Positions 52,299 to 60,831 of a stretch of DNA of 64,000 nt are shown piece by piece. The notes under the pieces are model-generated. The model was given only the letters and a program-made list of their open reading frames with translations, had not been told where the DNA came from and did not search any database. This stretch comes from an uncultured Bacteroidales bacterium (GTDB lineage Bacteria > Bacteroidota > Bacteroidia > Bacteroidales > F082), in contig ONJF01000009.1 in assembly GCA_900318085.1 (NCBI GenBank), positions 1 to 64,000 on the forward strand. The letters are read 5' to 3'. The position numbers were made by a program, and so were the translations under genes. Every line of letters starts with the position of its first letter. The stretch's first letter is position 1.

Positions 52299-53528
52299 TT
52301 ATTTGATGCCTAGCTTCTTGGCGATGTCTTTCGGCAGGGCGTCCTTGTGGACCACGATGTTCAAGGTCTTGTAGCGGACGAAAGCCTTGGAGACGTACCA
52401 AATGCCATTGTACTGGCCGGCGTCGCCCCAGCTGTTCTTCACGATGAAGTACTCGTTGCCGGTTTGGTCTTTGGCGGTGCCGTAGATGAGCATGCCGTGG
52501 TCATCGCCCGTCTCGTAGTTGTCGTAGGCGATCTGACGTTCCTTTTGTGTGACCCACTTCTGCGGGGTGGGACCATTCATGGCCTCTTTCTTGCGGTCGG
52601 CGGCACTCATACCCAGCCAGTGGGCCATGTCGCTGCCTTGGAGGTCACGGCCTTTGGCTTCGAGGTCGGGCAGCACGGCCACACCGGCCATCTTGCCACG
52701 GAGCCAACCAGCTTCGCTGACGTCGGAACCCCAAGCAATCGGGTAGCCATTGTCGATGGCGTTGTCCATCACCTGCATGAGCTCGTCGATGGGGAGGTTC
52801 CAAGCCTGACCCCAGCGCCAGTTGTCTTGCACTTCGATGACGAAGGGCTCATAGAAAGGATGGTGCGTGAACGAAGTCAGGTTGATGTAATCATTCATGT
52901 TGAGGCCCGTCGACTCGGCGAAAGTCATGGGCGTGTACTTCTTGCCTTTGTAGGTGAACTCGGTCGGAGGGACGCCAAGGTAAGCATCATAGATGCCCGC
53001 CAGGCCTTTCTTCCAAAGGGCGTTGCCGTCCTTGTCCATCTGGATTTTGCGGCTCTTGATGACACCTTCCACATAGGGGTCGGTAACAGCGGAGAGCTCG
53101 GTGAAGTTCGACAGTGAGTCGCCGTGCATGGCGCCGGCAGGCATCAGCTCGTCGGGGACGAGGCCGTAGTGCTTGATGGCATACAACACGTCACCGAAGG
53201 AACCACCTTGCGAGAAGGAGACGTCGCCGTGGGTACGGACAGCGGCTTCAGCGCGGTCGAGATAGGTCTTGTAAACGATGTACATCTCGGAGAAGTCGTA
53301 TTCGGGCTTGCCCATACGGAGCAGCTCGGCCTCGAAGAAAGCCAATGAACTGTAGCACCAGCAGGTACCAGCTTGGTTCTGGTCTTTCACGGAGGTGACA
53401 GGTAGTTCTTTAATGGTGGTAAACTTGAAGCCTTCTTCATCCTTGGCTTCTTCTTTAGCCTGCGGCTGGGCAACAACGCTGATGCTGAGCATCAATGCGG
53501 TGGCGGTTAATAGATGTTTGAATTTCAT
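52299..53528 (-). CDS. C1-family (papain-like) cysteine protease, aminopeptidase C type
   Basis: 409 residues. A signal peptide ends at VVA before QPQ. Catalytic parts: oxyanion Gln50 and nucleophile Cys56 in VKDQNQAGTCWCYS, His in ETGDDHGMLIYG, and Asn in FIVKNSWGDAG. The family resembles bleomycin hydrolase, but export to the periplasm or beyond is indicated. It has no T9SS tail. It lies downstream of a paralogue (53561) and a C10 protease on the same strand, with short gaps, so the three may be co-expressed. Confidence 0.92.
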   Translation of the reverse strand: MKFKHLLTATALMLSISVVAQPQAKEEAKDEEGFKFTTIKELPVTSVKDQNQAGTCWCYSSLAFFEAELLRMGKPEYDFSEMYIVYKTYLDRAEAAVRTHGDVSFSQGGSFGDVLYAIKHYGLVPDELMPAGAMHGDSLSNFTELSAVTDPYVEGVIKSRKIQMDKDGNALWKKGLAGIYDAYLGVPPTEFTYKGKKYTPMTFAESTGLNMNDYINLTSFTHHPFYEPFVIEVQDNWRWGQAWNLPIDELMQVMDNAIDNGYPIAWGSDVSEAGWLRGKMAGVAVLPDLEAKGRDLQGSDMAHWLGMSAADRKKEAMNGPTPQKWVTQKERQIAYDNYETGDDHGMLIYGTAKDQTGNEYFIVKNSWGDAGQYNGIWYVSKAFVRYKTLNIVVHKDALPKDIAKKLGIK

Positions 53529-53560
53529 AATGTTATGATTTAAAGATTAAGATTTTACGA

Positions 53561-54691
53561 TTAAAGACCAAGATCTTTCTTCATGGCCTTCGAAAGTGCC
53601 TCTTTGTTGAGCGTGAAGAAGATGGTGTATTGGCGCAGGTATTGTTCTGAGCAGTACCAGTAGCCTTTATAAGGGCCTCTGTCGCCCCACGAGTTCTTGA
53701 TCTTGTAGTATTTGTTGCCGTTTTGGTCTTTGGCGATACCGACAACGAGCATGCTGTGGTCATCGCCAGCATCCCAGTTGTCGTAAGCTCTCTGGTGGTC
53801 CTCGTCGGTCACCTTTTTTTCGGCGACAATCTCTTTCCAAAGCTGCTCGCTTTCGGGGTCTTCGGGAACGATGCCAATGCCTGTCTTGCCCGAGAAACCC
53901 TTGTTGCTGACGTCCTGTGCCCAACCGAGGGTGTAGCCATGCTCAAGGGCATAGTCGACGGCTTCCATCAGCTTGTCAAGGGGCAGGTTGTAGGCAGGGG
54001 TCCAGGTCCAGTTGTCGGGGATCTCAACCATGCAGGGCTTGTTGTATTCCTCGCTGGTGAACGAGCAGATCTCGATATAGTTGGCGGGGTCGATCGGATA
54101 CTTCTCCGCAAATGACTTGGGAGTGTATTTCTTTCCGTCGACGGTGAACTCTTCAGGCACTTCGCCGAGATAGGCATCCAAGACGCCTTGAATGGCTTTT
54201 GGGCCAGCGGGCGAAATCTTCTTGTTGCCGTTCTTGATGATGCCGCGGGCCACCGAACTGATGACTTCGTTCATCTCGGCGTGCATGTGGCGTTCCTCGC
54301 CGATGACCTTGCCGCTGTAGTCGGCTTCGGGCATCATGCCGTATTTGTCGATCATATAGAGCACATCGCACACCTCGCCGCCTTGGCTGAGCGTGTTGTT
54401 GCCGTGCATTCTGGTAAACTTGGCGACTTTCTCGGTCCATGCATTGCGGACGACAAACATCTCGGAGAGGTTGAACTCCTTGCCGTACATGCGGAGGATT
54501 TCCGCCTCGACGAAACCGATGCCAGCGAAGCACCAGCAGGTGCCCGAACTACCTTGGTTGTCAACGGGCGTATGCTTCACGTTGACGGTCTCGTTGATTT
54601 GGTAGACGGGTTCCTCCTTGTCTTGGGCAAAAAGCGTTGATCCGGTTCCCAACAGTAGCGCAACAGCTACCAATTTCAAGATTTTGTTCAT
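53561..54691 (-). CDS. C1-family (papain-like) cysteine protease, second copy
   Basis: 376 residues, paralogue of the downstream gene. Signal peptide ends at LFA before QDKEE. Gln46 and Cys52 lie in VDNQGSSGTCWCFAG, His in DAGDDHSMLVVG, Asn in YKIKNSWGDRG. Core motifs shared with the other copy include FNLSEMFVV and LSQGGEVCDVLYMIDKYGMMPE. Tandem duplication is likely. The gap between the two is 32 bp, and 11 bp separates it from the C10 gene upstream. Confidence 0.92.
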   Translation of the reverse strand: MNKILKLVAVALLLGTGSTLFAQDKEEPVYQINETVNVKHTPVDNQGSSGTCWCFAGIGFVEAEILRMYGKEFNLSEMFVVRNAWTEKVAKFTRMHGNNTLSQGGEVCDVLYMIDKYGMMPEADYSGKVIGEERHMHAEMNEVISSVARGIIKNGNKKISPAGPKAIQGVLDAYLGEVPEEFTVDGKKYTPKSFAEKYPIDPANYIEICSFTSEEYNKPCMVEIPDNWTWTPAYNLPLDKLMEAVDYALEHGYTLGWAQDVSNKGFSGKTGIGIVPEDPESEQLWKEIVAEKKVTDEDHQRAYDNWDAGDDHSMLVVGIAKDQNGNKYYKIKNSWGDRGPYKGYWYCSEQYLRQYTIFFTLNKEALSKAMKKDLGL

Positions 54692-54702
54692 ATTATTTTG
54701 AT

Positions 54703-57480
54703 TTATTGGATTTTAACCACTTTTTTGATTTCGTTGCGCGTGCCTGTCAATTTCAGGAAATAGGTGCCTTCTGGAAGCGAGGTCATGTCGATGGTGGCTT
54801 GGCCGTCGATGACGCTCTGGTGCATCATCTCTTGTCCCATCAGGTTGAAGACGCTGACTTCTTGCAGTCCGTCGCTTTCAAGGTATACGATGCCAGAGGT
54901 GGGGTTAGGATAGAGTATGGTCTCATTTGAGCCTTCTGTTTCATCGATAGCAGTGGTCCAGTCAACGAAGACTTCGTTGGAATGGCTGGATTCGAGGCCA
55001 TTGCTCATTCCAGTCACCGTGTAGTGGTAGGACTGGGTGGAATTGGCCGAATAGTCTATGAAATCAGTCCCTGAACTATGCCCGATACGCTCGCCATCGC
55101 GATAAATGCGATACTTTTCAGCCATTGAGGCTTCGTCCCATTGCAGGATGACACGGCCTTCATGGATGAGGAATCTGAGGTGCTGCGGGATGATTGTCTT
55201 GTTGACCGACAGGAAATACTGGTTGGGGTCGGCTTGTGTGGGGGCATAGCCAGAGGTGCAGTCAGTGTCCCTAAAATAAGCTGCCACGGCATATTCGTAA
55301 TGTTGGTCAATTTGGCCGGTGATAATGTCGGTGACTTCGGTATTGGAGGTCGATTTGACGCGCCTGAAGTTCTCGCCTCTAGTGCGGCGGTATAGGTAGT
55401 AGCCAGTAGGAGCGGGATCGGGAGCGTCCCATGATAGTTTCACTTTTGTAGGTGTTGTCATCTCATAACGGAAGTTGACGGGGGTGTCGCAAGGCGATTC
55501 GGGAATCACGTTGCAGAGGTTGGAAGCCATGGTCTCACCTTCTGCGCTAAAGGCAGTGACATAATAGTTGTGGAAGATGTCGCCCACTTCGGTGTCGGTG
55601 AAATGCGTGTCGGTGACGACAGCATAGAGGATGTTGTCGCGATAGACGTGGTAGTTGATGACACTTGGCATATCGGGTGCATTCCAGTTGAGTTCAGCAT
55701 CTTGTCCTGTGACGGTAACCGTGAGGTTAGTGGGGCCTTCGACTTCGCTGTCCTTATCGCTGCAGGTGTTGTTGAGGATATAGAAAAGACCTTTGGTGAT
55801 GTTGCCCGATGGTCCATGGTACTGGGCTTTGACGGTACCATTTTCGTTTTTGACGACAAAGCTTATGTTTTCAATGTTTTGCGTGGGTAGATTCCAGTGG
55901 ATTTCCACATGGCCGAGGGGCAGCATGATGTCACGGTCGGCATTAGAAGCATTGAGAGTGACGTCGGCTACTACGTTGCCAGCCTCATTGATGAATGACA
56001 ATGAACCTTCGTGCCAACCTTGGGCATCGGACGAACTCATCGTCACTGTCCAACGGCAGTTGGGACCAACAAGAACGTCAGGCTCGATGGCAGGTAAACC
56101 CATGGCGTTGTGGGCTACTGCATAAACTCCGTAGGTGACCATGGCGGGCATATAGTGGTCGGTGAAGGTCATATTTTGGCCAGGGGTTACATCGTTGAAG
56201 GTCTCAATGATGACGCCATCGCGAGTGATGACGATTTGATCGAGAGACGAGAGGTCGTTGAGATGGATGTTTTGGGTAGGGTTGGTCCAACTCAAAGTGG
56301 CGGAATAGTCAAAGTCGTTGCTGGCTTCCACGGTGAAGTTGTCAGGCTGCAAGGGTTGGTAGTTGTATACATCCGTCGGTACGTAGTTGATCACGGCTTG
56401 GGCCCAACCGGCATAGTCGATTTCATCGATGACGAACCAACCATCGCTGCTACCGCCCCAACCCCAGTTGAAGTGGAAGAGGTCGTTGTCATCATAGCCA
56501 TCGCACACGAAAGCGTGGCCGCCGCTATTGCTGAAGCCAGAATAGTAGACGGGCCATCCAATGTTGAATTGCTCCTTGAGCATGTTCTGCCAGTTGGTGA
56601 GAGAATACTCGTCGCGGTTCTTTAAAGAGGCATTGTTGGAATAGGAGAAGTAGTGACGAATGGCATAGGGCACATCCCATGAGTTGGCACCGCTGCCAGA
56701 GGGGGAGAATTGCATGTCGACAGACACACCGCAATGGTACATAAACAACGCTACAGCCTCAATTTCCTCTTGTGAGGCACCGGCGAGACGGTCGGGCATG
56801 TGGTCCCAATCGTAGGTGGTGTTGCCGAAATTAGCGCTTTGCATGCCATAGCCTTGGCAGTAATAGGAGTGGCTGCCCGTTCCTTGCAACGGGTGGTTCC
56901 ATCTTTTCATCACTTGGCTCATAGCAGTGGCTACACAGCCGGCATAGCAGCGGCCGCCAGAACCGCCACTGGCCTCGGGGGCGTATAGGTTATAGGGTGA
57001 GTCCTGATTCCACAGGGTGGTGCAGATGTAGTCGACACCGCGGCCACCATTACGTGAGAGCAACTTGCCGGTGGAGGTCACACTTTGCCATTCCTCGGCA
57101 GTGCGGCTGTCGAGCACGGCAGCACGACTCGTGCGTGCCTCGATGATTTTACCGAGGTAGAACTCCAACTCGGGCGACATATTTTCGGTCTCAAAAGGAC
57201 CCTCGTCAGAGTAGCCCACGATGGGACGGAAACGGTCATCGGCACTGACGATGACGAAGCCTTCCTGACCTACGTTGAAGGCATAGAAGCATACCTCGTT
57301 GCGGTCGGAGGTGCCTGTGTAGACCAACTGCAAGTCGTTGGCTCTTGAAATATGATTGAGATTGGCGCAGGCAAATTTCTGTCCAATGTCCTTGGCTTTG
57401 GCCGCATCGACGGGATGGGCGTTCAGCATGGTCACGCTGGCAAGCATGACGATAAGCATGAATAGGAGTTGTTTCTTCAT
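54703..57480 (-). CDS. C10-family (streptopain-like) cysteine protease with FN3 modules and T9SS tail
   Basis: 925 residues. The N-terminal 130 residues are the Spi/pro-peptide domain (AKDIGQKFACANLNHISR... FVIVSADDRFRPIVGY). The catalytic domain has Cys182 in RCYAGCVATAMSQVMKRW and His322 in GGHAFVCDGYDD, with FNWGWGG. From about residue 370 several FN3-like modules follow, and the last 75 residues are a T9SS type A tail (TILYPNPTSGIVYLES ... YFLKLTG). Secreted or surface protease, resembling PrtT and interpain in layout. The signal peptide ends LNA before HPV, an exception to the Gln pattern. Confidence 0.92.
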   Translation of the reverse strand: MKKQLLFMLIVMLASVTMLNAHPVDAAKAKDIGQKFACANLNHISRANDLQLVYTGTSDRNEVCFYAFNVGQEGFVIVSADDRFRPIVGYSDEGPFETENMSPELEFYLGKIIEARTSRAAVLDSRTAEEWQSVTSTGKLLSRNGGRGVDYICTTLWNQDSPYNLYAPEASGGSGGRCYAGCVATAMSQVMKRWNHPLQGTGSHSYYCQGYGMQSANFGNTTYDWDHMPDRLAGASQEEIEAVALFMYHCGVSVDMQFSPSGSGANSWDVPYAIRHYFSYSNNASLKNRDEYSLTNWQNMLKEQFNIGWPVYYSGFSNSGGHAFVCDGYDDNDLFHFNWGWGGSSDGWFVIDEIDYAGWAQAVINYVPTDVYNYQPLQPDNFTVEASNDFDYSATLSWTNPTQNIHLNDLSSLDQIVITRDGVIIETFNDVTPGQNMTFTDHYMPAMVTYGVYAVAHNAMGLPAIEPDVLVGPNCRWTVTMSSSDAQGWHEGSLSFINEAGNVVADVTLNASNADRDIMLPLGHVEIHWNLPTQNIENISFVVKNENGTVKAQYHGPSGNITKGLFYILNNTCSDKDSEVEGPTNLTVTVTGQDAELNWNAPDMPSVINYHVYRDNILYAVVTDTHFTDTEVGDIFHNYYVTAFSAEGETMASNLCNVIPESPCDTPVNFRYEMTTPTKVKLSWDAPDPAPTGYYLYRRTRGENFRRVKSTSNTEVTDIITGQIDQHYEYAVAAYFRDTDCTSGYAPTQADPNQYFLSVNKTIIPQHLRFLIHEGRVILQWDEASMAEKYRIYRDGERIGHSSGTDFIDYSANSTQSYHYTVTGMSNGLESSHSNEVFVDWTTAIDETEGSNETILYPNPTSGIVYLESDGLQEVSVFNLMGQEMMHQSVIDGQATIDMTSLPEGTYFLKLTGTRNEIKKVVKIQ

Positions 57481-57569
57481 TGTGAATATGTGTTTCTAAA
57501 AGGGCTCAAAAATAATAAAAATTTGGAAGTGCAATGCTGTAATGGAAAAGAAATCATAGAAAACAGGGG

Positions 57570-58094
57570 TTAAAGTGTGATTATCTCGTCCATACGGATG
57601 TCGAACGGCTCTGTGGGGATGGTGTCAACACATTGAAAGTCAAAGCAGATACCGATGCGTTTCACCTCCATGTGTTGGCAAAGGAAACGGTCATAGTAGC
57701 CCTTGCCGCGTCCTAATCGGTTACCTTGTCGGTCAAAGGCCACGCCAGGGACGACAATGAGGTCGAAATCACCGGTGTAAGGCTCGTTCTGCGGCTCCAA
57801 AATGTTGAAGTCGCCCACGGCAAAAGCGGTGTCCTTGCCGTATTCCACGGGGATGATGTCGTCGCCGACCACGGTGGGCAGGATGATGGTCTTCTTGAGA
57901 TGCCATTTCTCAAGGAAGGCTTGTGTCTGCACCTCATCGGGCAAGGCACTGTATAGCATTACTTTCTCGGCTTTGATGAATTCAGGATGCTGTTCCAACT
58001 TGGCTAGAATCTTCTCTGACTGATCGAGAAGTTGTTCTTTGGTATGCTGTTTTTTCAAGCCCTTGATGTAGGCTCGCAGTTCTTTTTTGTCCAT
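57570..58094 (-). CDS. 5-formyltetrahydrofolate cyclo-ligase
   Basis: 174 residues from ATG 58094 (MDKKELRAYIKGL). The open frame upstream crosses the promoter region and is discarded. Converts 5-formyl-THF to 5,10-methenyl-THF with ATP. Motifs: KVMLYSALPDEVQT, VVPGVAFDRQGNRLGRGKGYYDRFL (the ATP/substrate loop) and IGICFDFQ. TACTTTTG on the minus strand (58118-58111) may be its -7 box. Divergent from the GH16-GH20 gene. Confidence 0.93.
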   Translation of the reverse strand: MDKKELRAYIKGLKKQHTKEQLLDQSEKILAKLEQHPEFIKAEKVMLYSALPDEVQTQAFLEKWHLKKTIILPTVVGDDIIPVEYGKDTAFAVGDFNILEPQNEPYTGDFDLIVVPGVAFDRQGNRLGRGKGYYDRFLCQHMEVKRIGICFDFQCVDTIPTEPFDIRMDEIITL

Positions 58095-58188
58095 AGGGTA
58101 AAATTTGTGGCAAAAGTAAGAAACAAACTCGAAAACACATAACCGAAAAGGAAAAATCGTATTTTTACACCCGAAAAAAACGAACAAT

Positions 58189-60753
58189 TTGAGAAAGTAC
58201 TTTTTATTGTTTTTGGTGTCTCTCTGTTTTTTGGGCATGGCTGTTGCTCAAGAGAATCGCCGTTATGCTTTGATTTGGCATGACGAGTTCAATGAGAGTG
58301 TCTTGGACAAGAATGTATGGTCGAAGATTTGGCGAGGCCGGGCCGACTGGATGATCCACATGTCGTCGGATGAACGGCTATATGCCTTGGAGGAGGGCGA
58401 TCTCGTGCTTCGTGGCATGGTGAATGACTTCCTCCCGAAAGACACCGCATCATTTCTTACCGGAGGCGTGTGGAGTCGCAACCGAAAGGCCTTTGGCTTT
58501 GGCATGGTGGAGGTTCGGGCCAAGTTTGATGTGGCGCAAGGCTTTTGGCCTGCCATCTGGATGATGCCACAAGTCAACCAGTCGATAGATTGGCCCTATG
58601 GGGGCGAGATTGACATCATGGAGCATTTCAGGGACAACCCTTTTGTGAACAATACAGTCCACAGCCATTATACGGTCCACCTCGGCAAGCGCAACAGACC
58701 TTCACATGTGGCCTATCCGAAATACAACGAGGGCGAATACAACACTTATGGCATGGAACGCTTCCACGATAGTCTTGTGTTTTTTGTCAATGGCAAAAGG
58801 ACGCTCCACTATCCTCGTTACCGTAAGGGTGTCGATGGCCAGTTCCCTTTCGACTTGCAAGACTATTACCTCATCCTTGACGCCCAACTGGGCCGCGACC
58901 GCTCGCCTTACATCGACACCACCAAGTTGCCGGTGGAACTGCGCATCGACTATGTGCGCTACTATGAGTTGGATACAAAGACCGATGTGATTCCAGAACC
59001 CAAGGAATATCAACAGTATACGAGAAGAAAGTATAAGTTCAAGAAGGTGGTGGTCGATTCGAATGAAACCTTCGACAATCCCGATGAATACCGTATTGTT
59101 GTGAAACGAGGCAAAGCTACGGTTTCTGGCAATGTGGTATGGGCACAAAGTACTTTGAATCAGTTAGTTGACGAACAAGGAAAAATAGCCAACCTTGAAG
59201 TCCATGACTGGGCGGAATATCCTTTCAGAGGCTTCATGCATGACACGGGACGCAATTATCAGACTGTCAGTAAGCTGAAGGAGACAATTGATTTGATGAG
59301 TTTCTACAAACTCAACTATTTCCATTGGCACCTCACCGATTATCCAGCATGGCGCATTGAGTGTAAGGTGTATCCGCAACTCAATGACGCTCGATACCAA
59401 AGAGAAGGGCGTGATGAGGGACGATACTATACCTATGATGAGATCCGTGAGGTGATTGCGTATGCCAAAGAACGAGGCATCACCGTGGTGCCGGAGATTG
59501 ACATGCCTGGACATTCCACCTATTTTAAGAATGCCTTTGGCTTTACGATGGATTCAGAGGAAGGCCGTAAGGTGTTGGAGCGATGCCTCGATGAGTTCTT
59601 TCGAGAGATTCCGAAAAGCGACTGTCCGTACATCCATATCGGCTCCGACGAAGTTTGGATTGATGACCCAAAGGGCTTCATGCAATGGATAGAGAACTTG
59701 GTGGCAGGATACGACCGTCAGCCCATTGCTTGGGATCCGGGCTTGCCCGCTTCTGACCAGGTGATTCGTCAGATTTGGAATGAGGCAGCAGGTTCTAATG
59801 CAGCGGCGTCAACGAAGGCAGGGAAATACCTTGATTCTTTTGTCGGTTATTTAAACTATTATGACCCGATGTTGTTTACGAGTCGTTGCTTTCTACATAC
59901 GGCTGCTGCGCAAACTACGCCCGACACCACAACGGCGATGGGAGGTATCCTATGCCTTTGGAACGATGTCCGTGTAGATGATGAAGAGAACATTTCACTT
60001 CATAACGGCATGATCAACGGCATGATGGCGTTTTCTGAACGCTTCTGGAATGGTGGCGATGCTGGCGAGGTGGAGAACGAGAATCTTTTGCCAGGTCCCT
60101 TGACGGAGGCGGGCTCGCGATTGGCCAATTTTGAAGAGAAGATGGCTGTTCACCGCGACCGATTCCATCGCCACAAAATGCGTTGGGTGGCCAACTCGCA
60201 GATGGAATGGAAGGTGAAGGTCGATGATAACCAGCCGTTTTTGACTTTTGGTGGAGTGGTCGATTTAGACATGTTTTGTCAGGTGCATCGTTTTAATGTA
60301 GGAGAGCGAGCTTTAGCCGTGGCGCAGACAGTAATCATAGCCGATGCGGACACTGATGTTGAAGCTTGGATAGGCTTTTGCACACCGGCTCGTTCCAATC
60401 GCAATGGTTACGGTATTGGAAAACAAGGACAATGGGAGGGTGGCTGCCAGTGCTTCGTAAATGGGGAAGAGGTCTTGCCGCAGGAATCATGGCTTGAACC
60501 AGGAAAATATGACTACCATTTCAACACTTGGGGCAAGCCTGAAGAGGAAGAGCCATTTACCGATGAGCAGCTTTATTGGATGAGGCAACCAGTAACCATC
60601 CATTTGAATCAGGGTGAAAACCTTGTGGAAATGCGTGTGTCAAAAACCTATCATGGCTTACGCTGGAGTTTTGCATTTATGCCCGTGAAATTGCATGCCG
60701 ACGGCACCGTGACTGAAGTGTCGGGCATCCGCTATAAAAACTCTGCCGACTAA
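58189..60753 (+). CDS. GH16-GH20 fusion glycosidase
   Basis: 854 residues from TTG 58189 (read as Met; RKYFLLFLV begins the signal peptide, and no ATG is available before it). The signal ends at AVA before QENRR. Residues 25-262 are a GH16 domain with the catalytic motif GGEIDIMEHF (E140, D142, E145) and ends VRYYE. Residues 270-340 are a shortened GH20-type N-terminal domain, then the GH20 barrel: FHWHLTDYPAWR, VPEIDMPGHS and the Asp487-Glu488 catalytic pair in HIGSDEVW. The final 160 residues are a beta domain. GH16 cuts beta-linked chains internally; GH20 removes terminal GlcNAc/GalNAc. It is probably periplasmic; a mucin or keratan-type target is inferred. Confidence 0.9.
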   Translation: MRKYFLLFLVSLCFLGMAVAQENRRYALIWHDEFNESVLDKNVWSKIWRGRADWMIHMSSDERLYALEEGDLVLRGMVNDFLPKDTASFLTGGVWSRNRKAFGFGMVEVRAKFDVAQGFWPAIWMMPQVNQSIDWPYGGEIDIMEHFRDNPFVNNTVHSHYTVHLGKRNRPSHVAYPKYNEGEYNTYGMERFHDSLVFFVNGKRTLHYPRYRKGVDGQFPFDLQDYYLILDAQLGRDRSPYIDTTKLPVELRIDYVRYYELDTKTDVIPEPKEYQQYTRRKYKFKKVVVDSNETFDNPDEYRIVVKRGKATVSGNVVWAQSTLNQLVDEQGKIANLEVHDWAEYPFRGFMHDTGRNYQTVSKLKETIDLMSFYKLNYFHWHLTDYPAWRIECKVYPQLNDARYQREGRDEGRYYTYDEIREVIAYAKERGITVVPEIDMPGHSTYFKNAFGFTMDSEEGRKVLERCLDEFFREIPKSDCPYIHIGSDEVWIDDPKGFMQWIENLVAGYDRQPIAWDPGLPASDQVIRQIWNEAAGSNAAASTKAGKYLDSFVGYLNYYDPMLFTSRCFLHTAAAQTTPDTTTAMGGILCLWNDVRVDDEENISLHNGMINGMMAFSERFWNGGDAGEVENENLLPGPLTEAGSRLANFEEKMAVHRDRFHRHKMRWVANSQMEWKVKVDDNQPFLTFGGVVDLDMFCQVHRFNVGERALAVAQTVIIADADTDVEAWIGFCTPARSNRNGYGIGKQGQWEGGCQCFVNGEEVLPQESWLEPGKYDYHFNTWGKPEEEEPFTDEQLYWMRQPVTIHLNQGENLVEMRVSKTYHGLRWSFAFMPVKLHADGTVTEVSGIRYKNSAD

Positions 60754-60765
60754 TGACCCATACAT

Positions 60766-60807
60766 AAAAATGACGATGACCACTTCGAATGGAAATGGTC
60801 ATCGTCA
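60766..60807 (-). terminator. Terminator of the vWA lipoprotein gene
   Basis: TGACGATGACCA (60771-60782) pairs perfectly with TGGTCATCGTCA (60796-60807). On the minus strand the stem is followed by TTTTTA, so it terminates the gene to its right. Confidence 0.8.
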
Positions 60808-60831
60808 AAGTCGATGGTTGTCGTCGAAAAA

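Noticed and set aside
52299-54691. Toxin-antitoxin or defence system around the protease genes
   Set aside because: The genes encode exported papain-fold proteases with signal peptides. Nothing in the neighbourhood resembles an antitoxin, nuclease or sensor.
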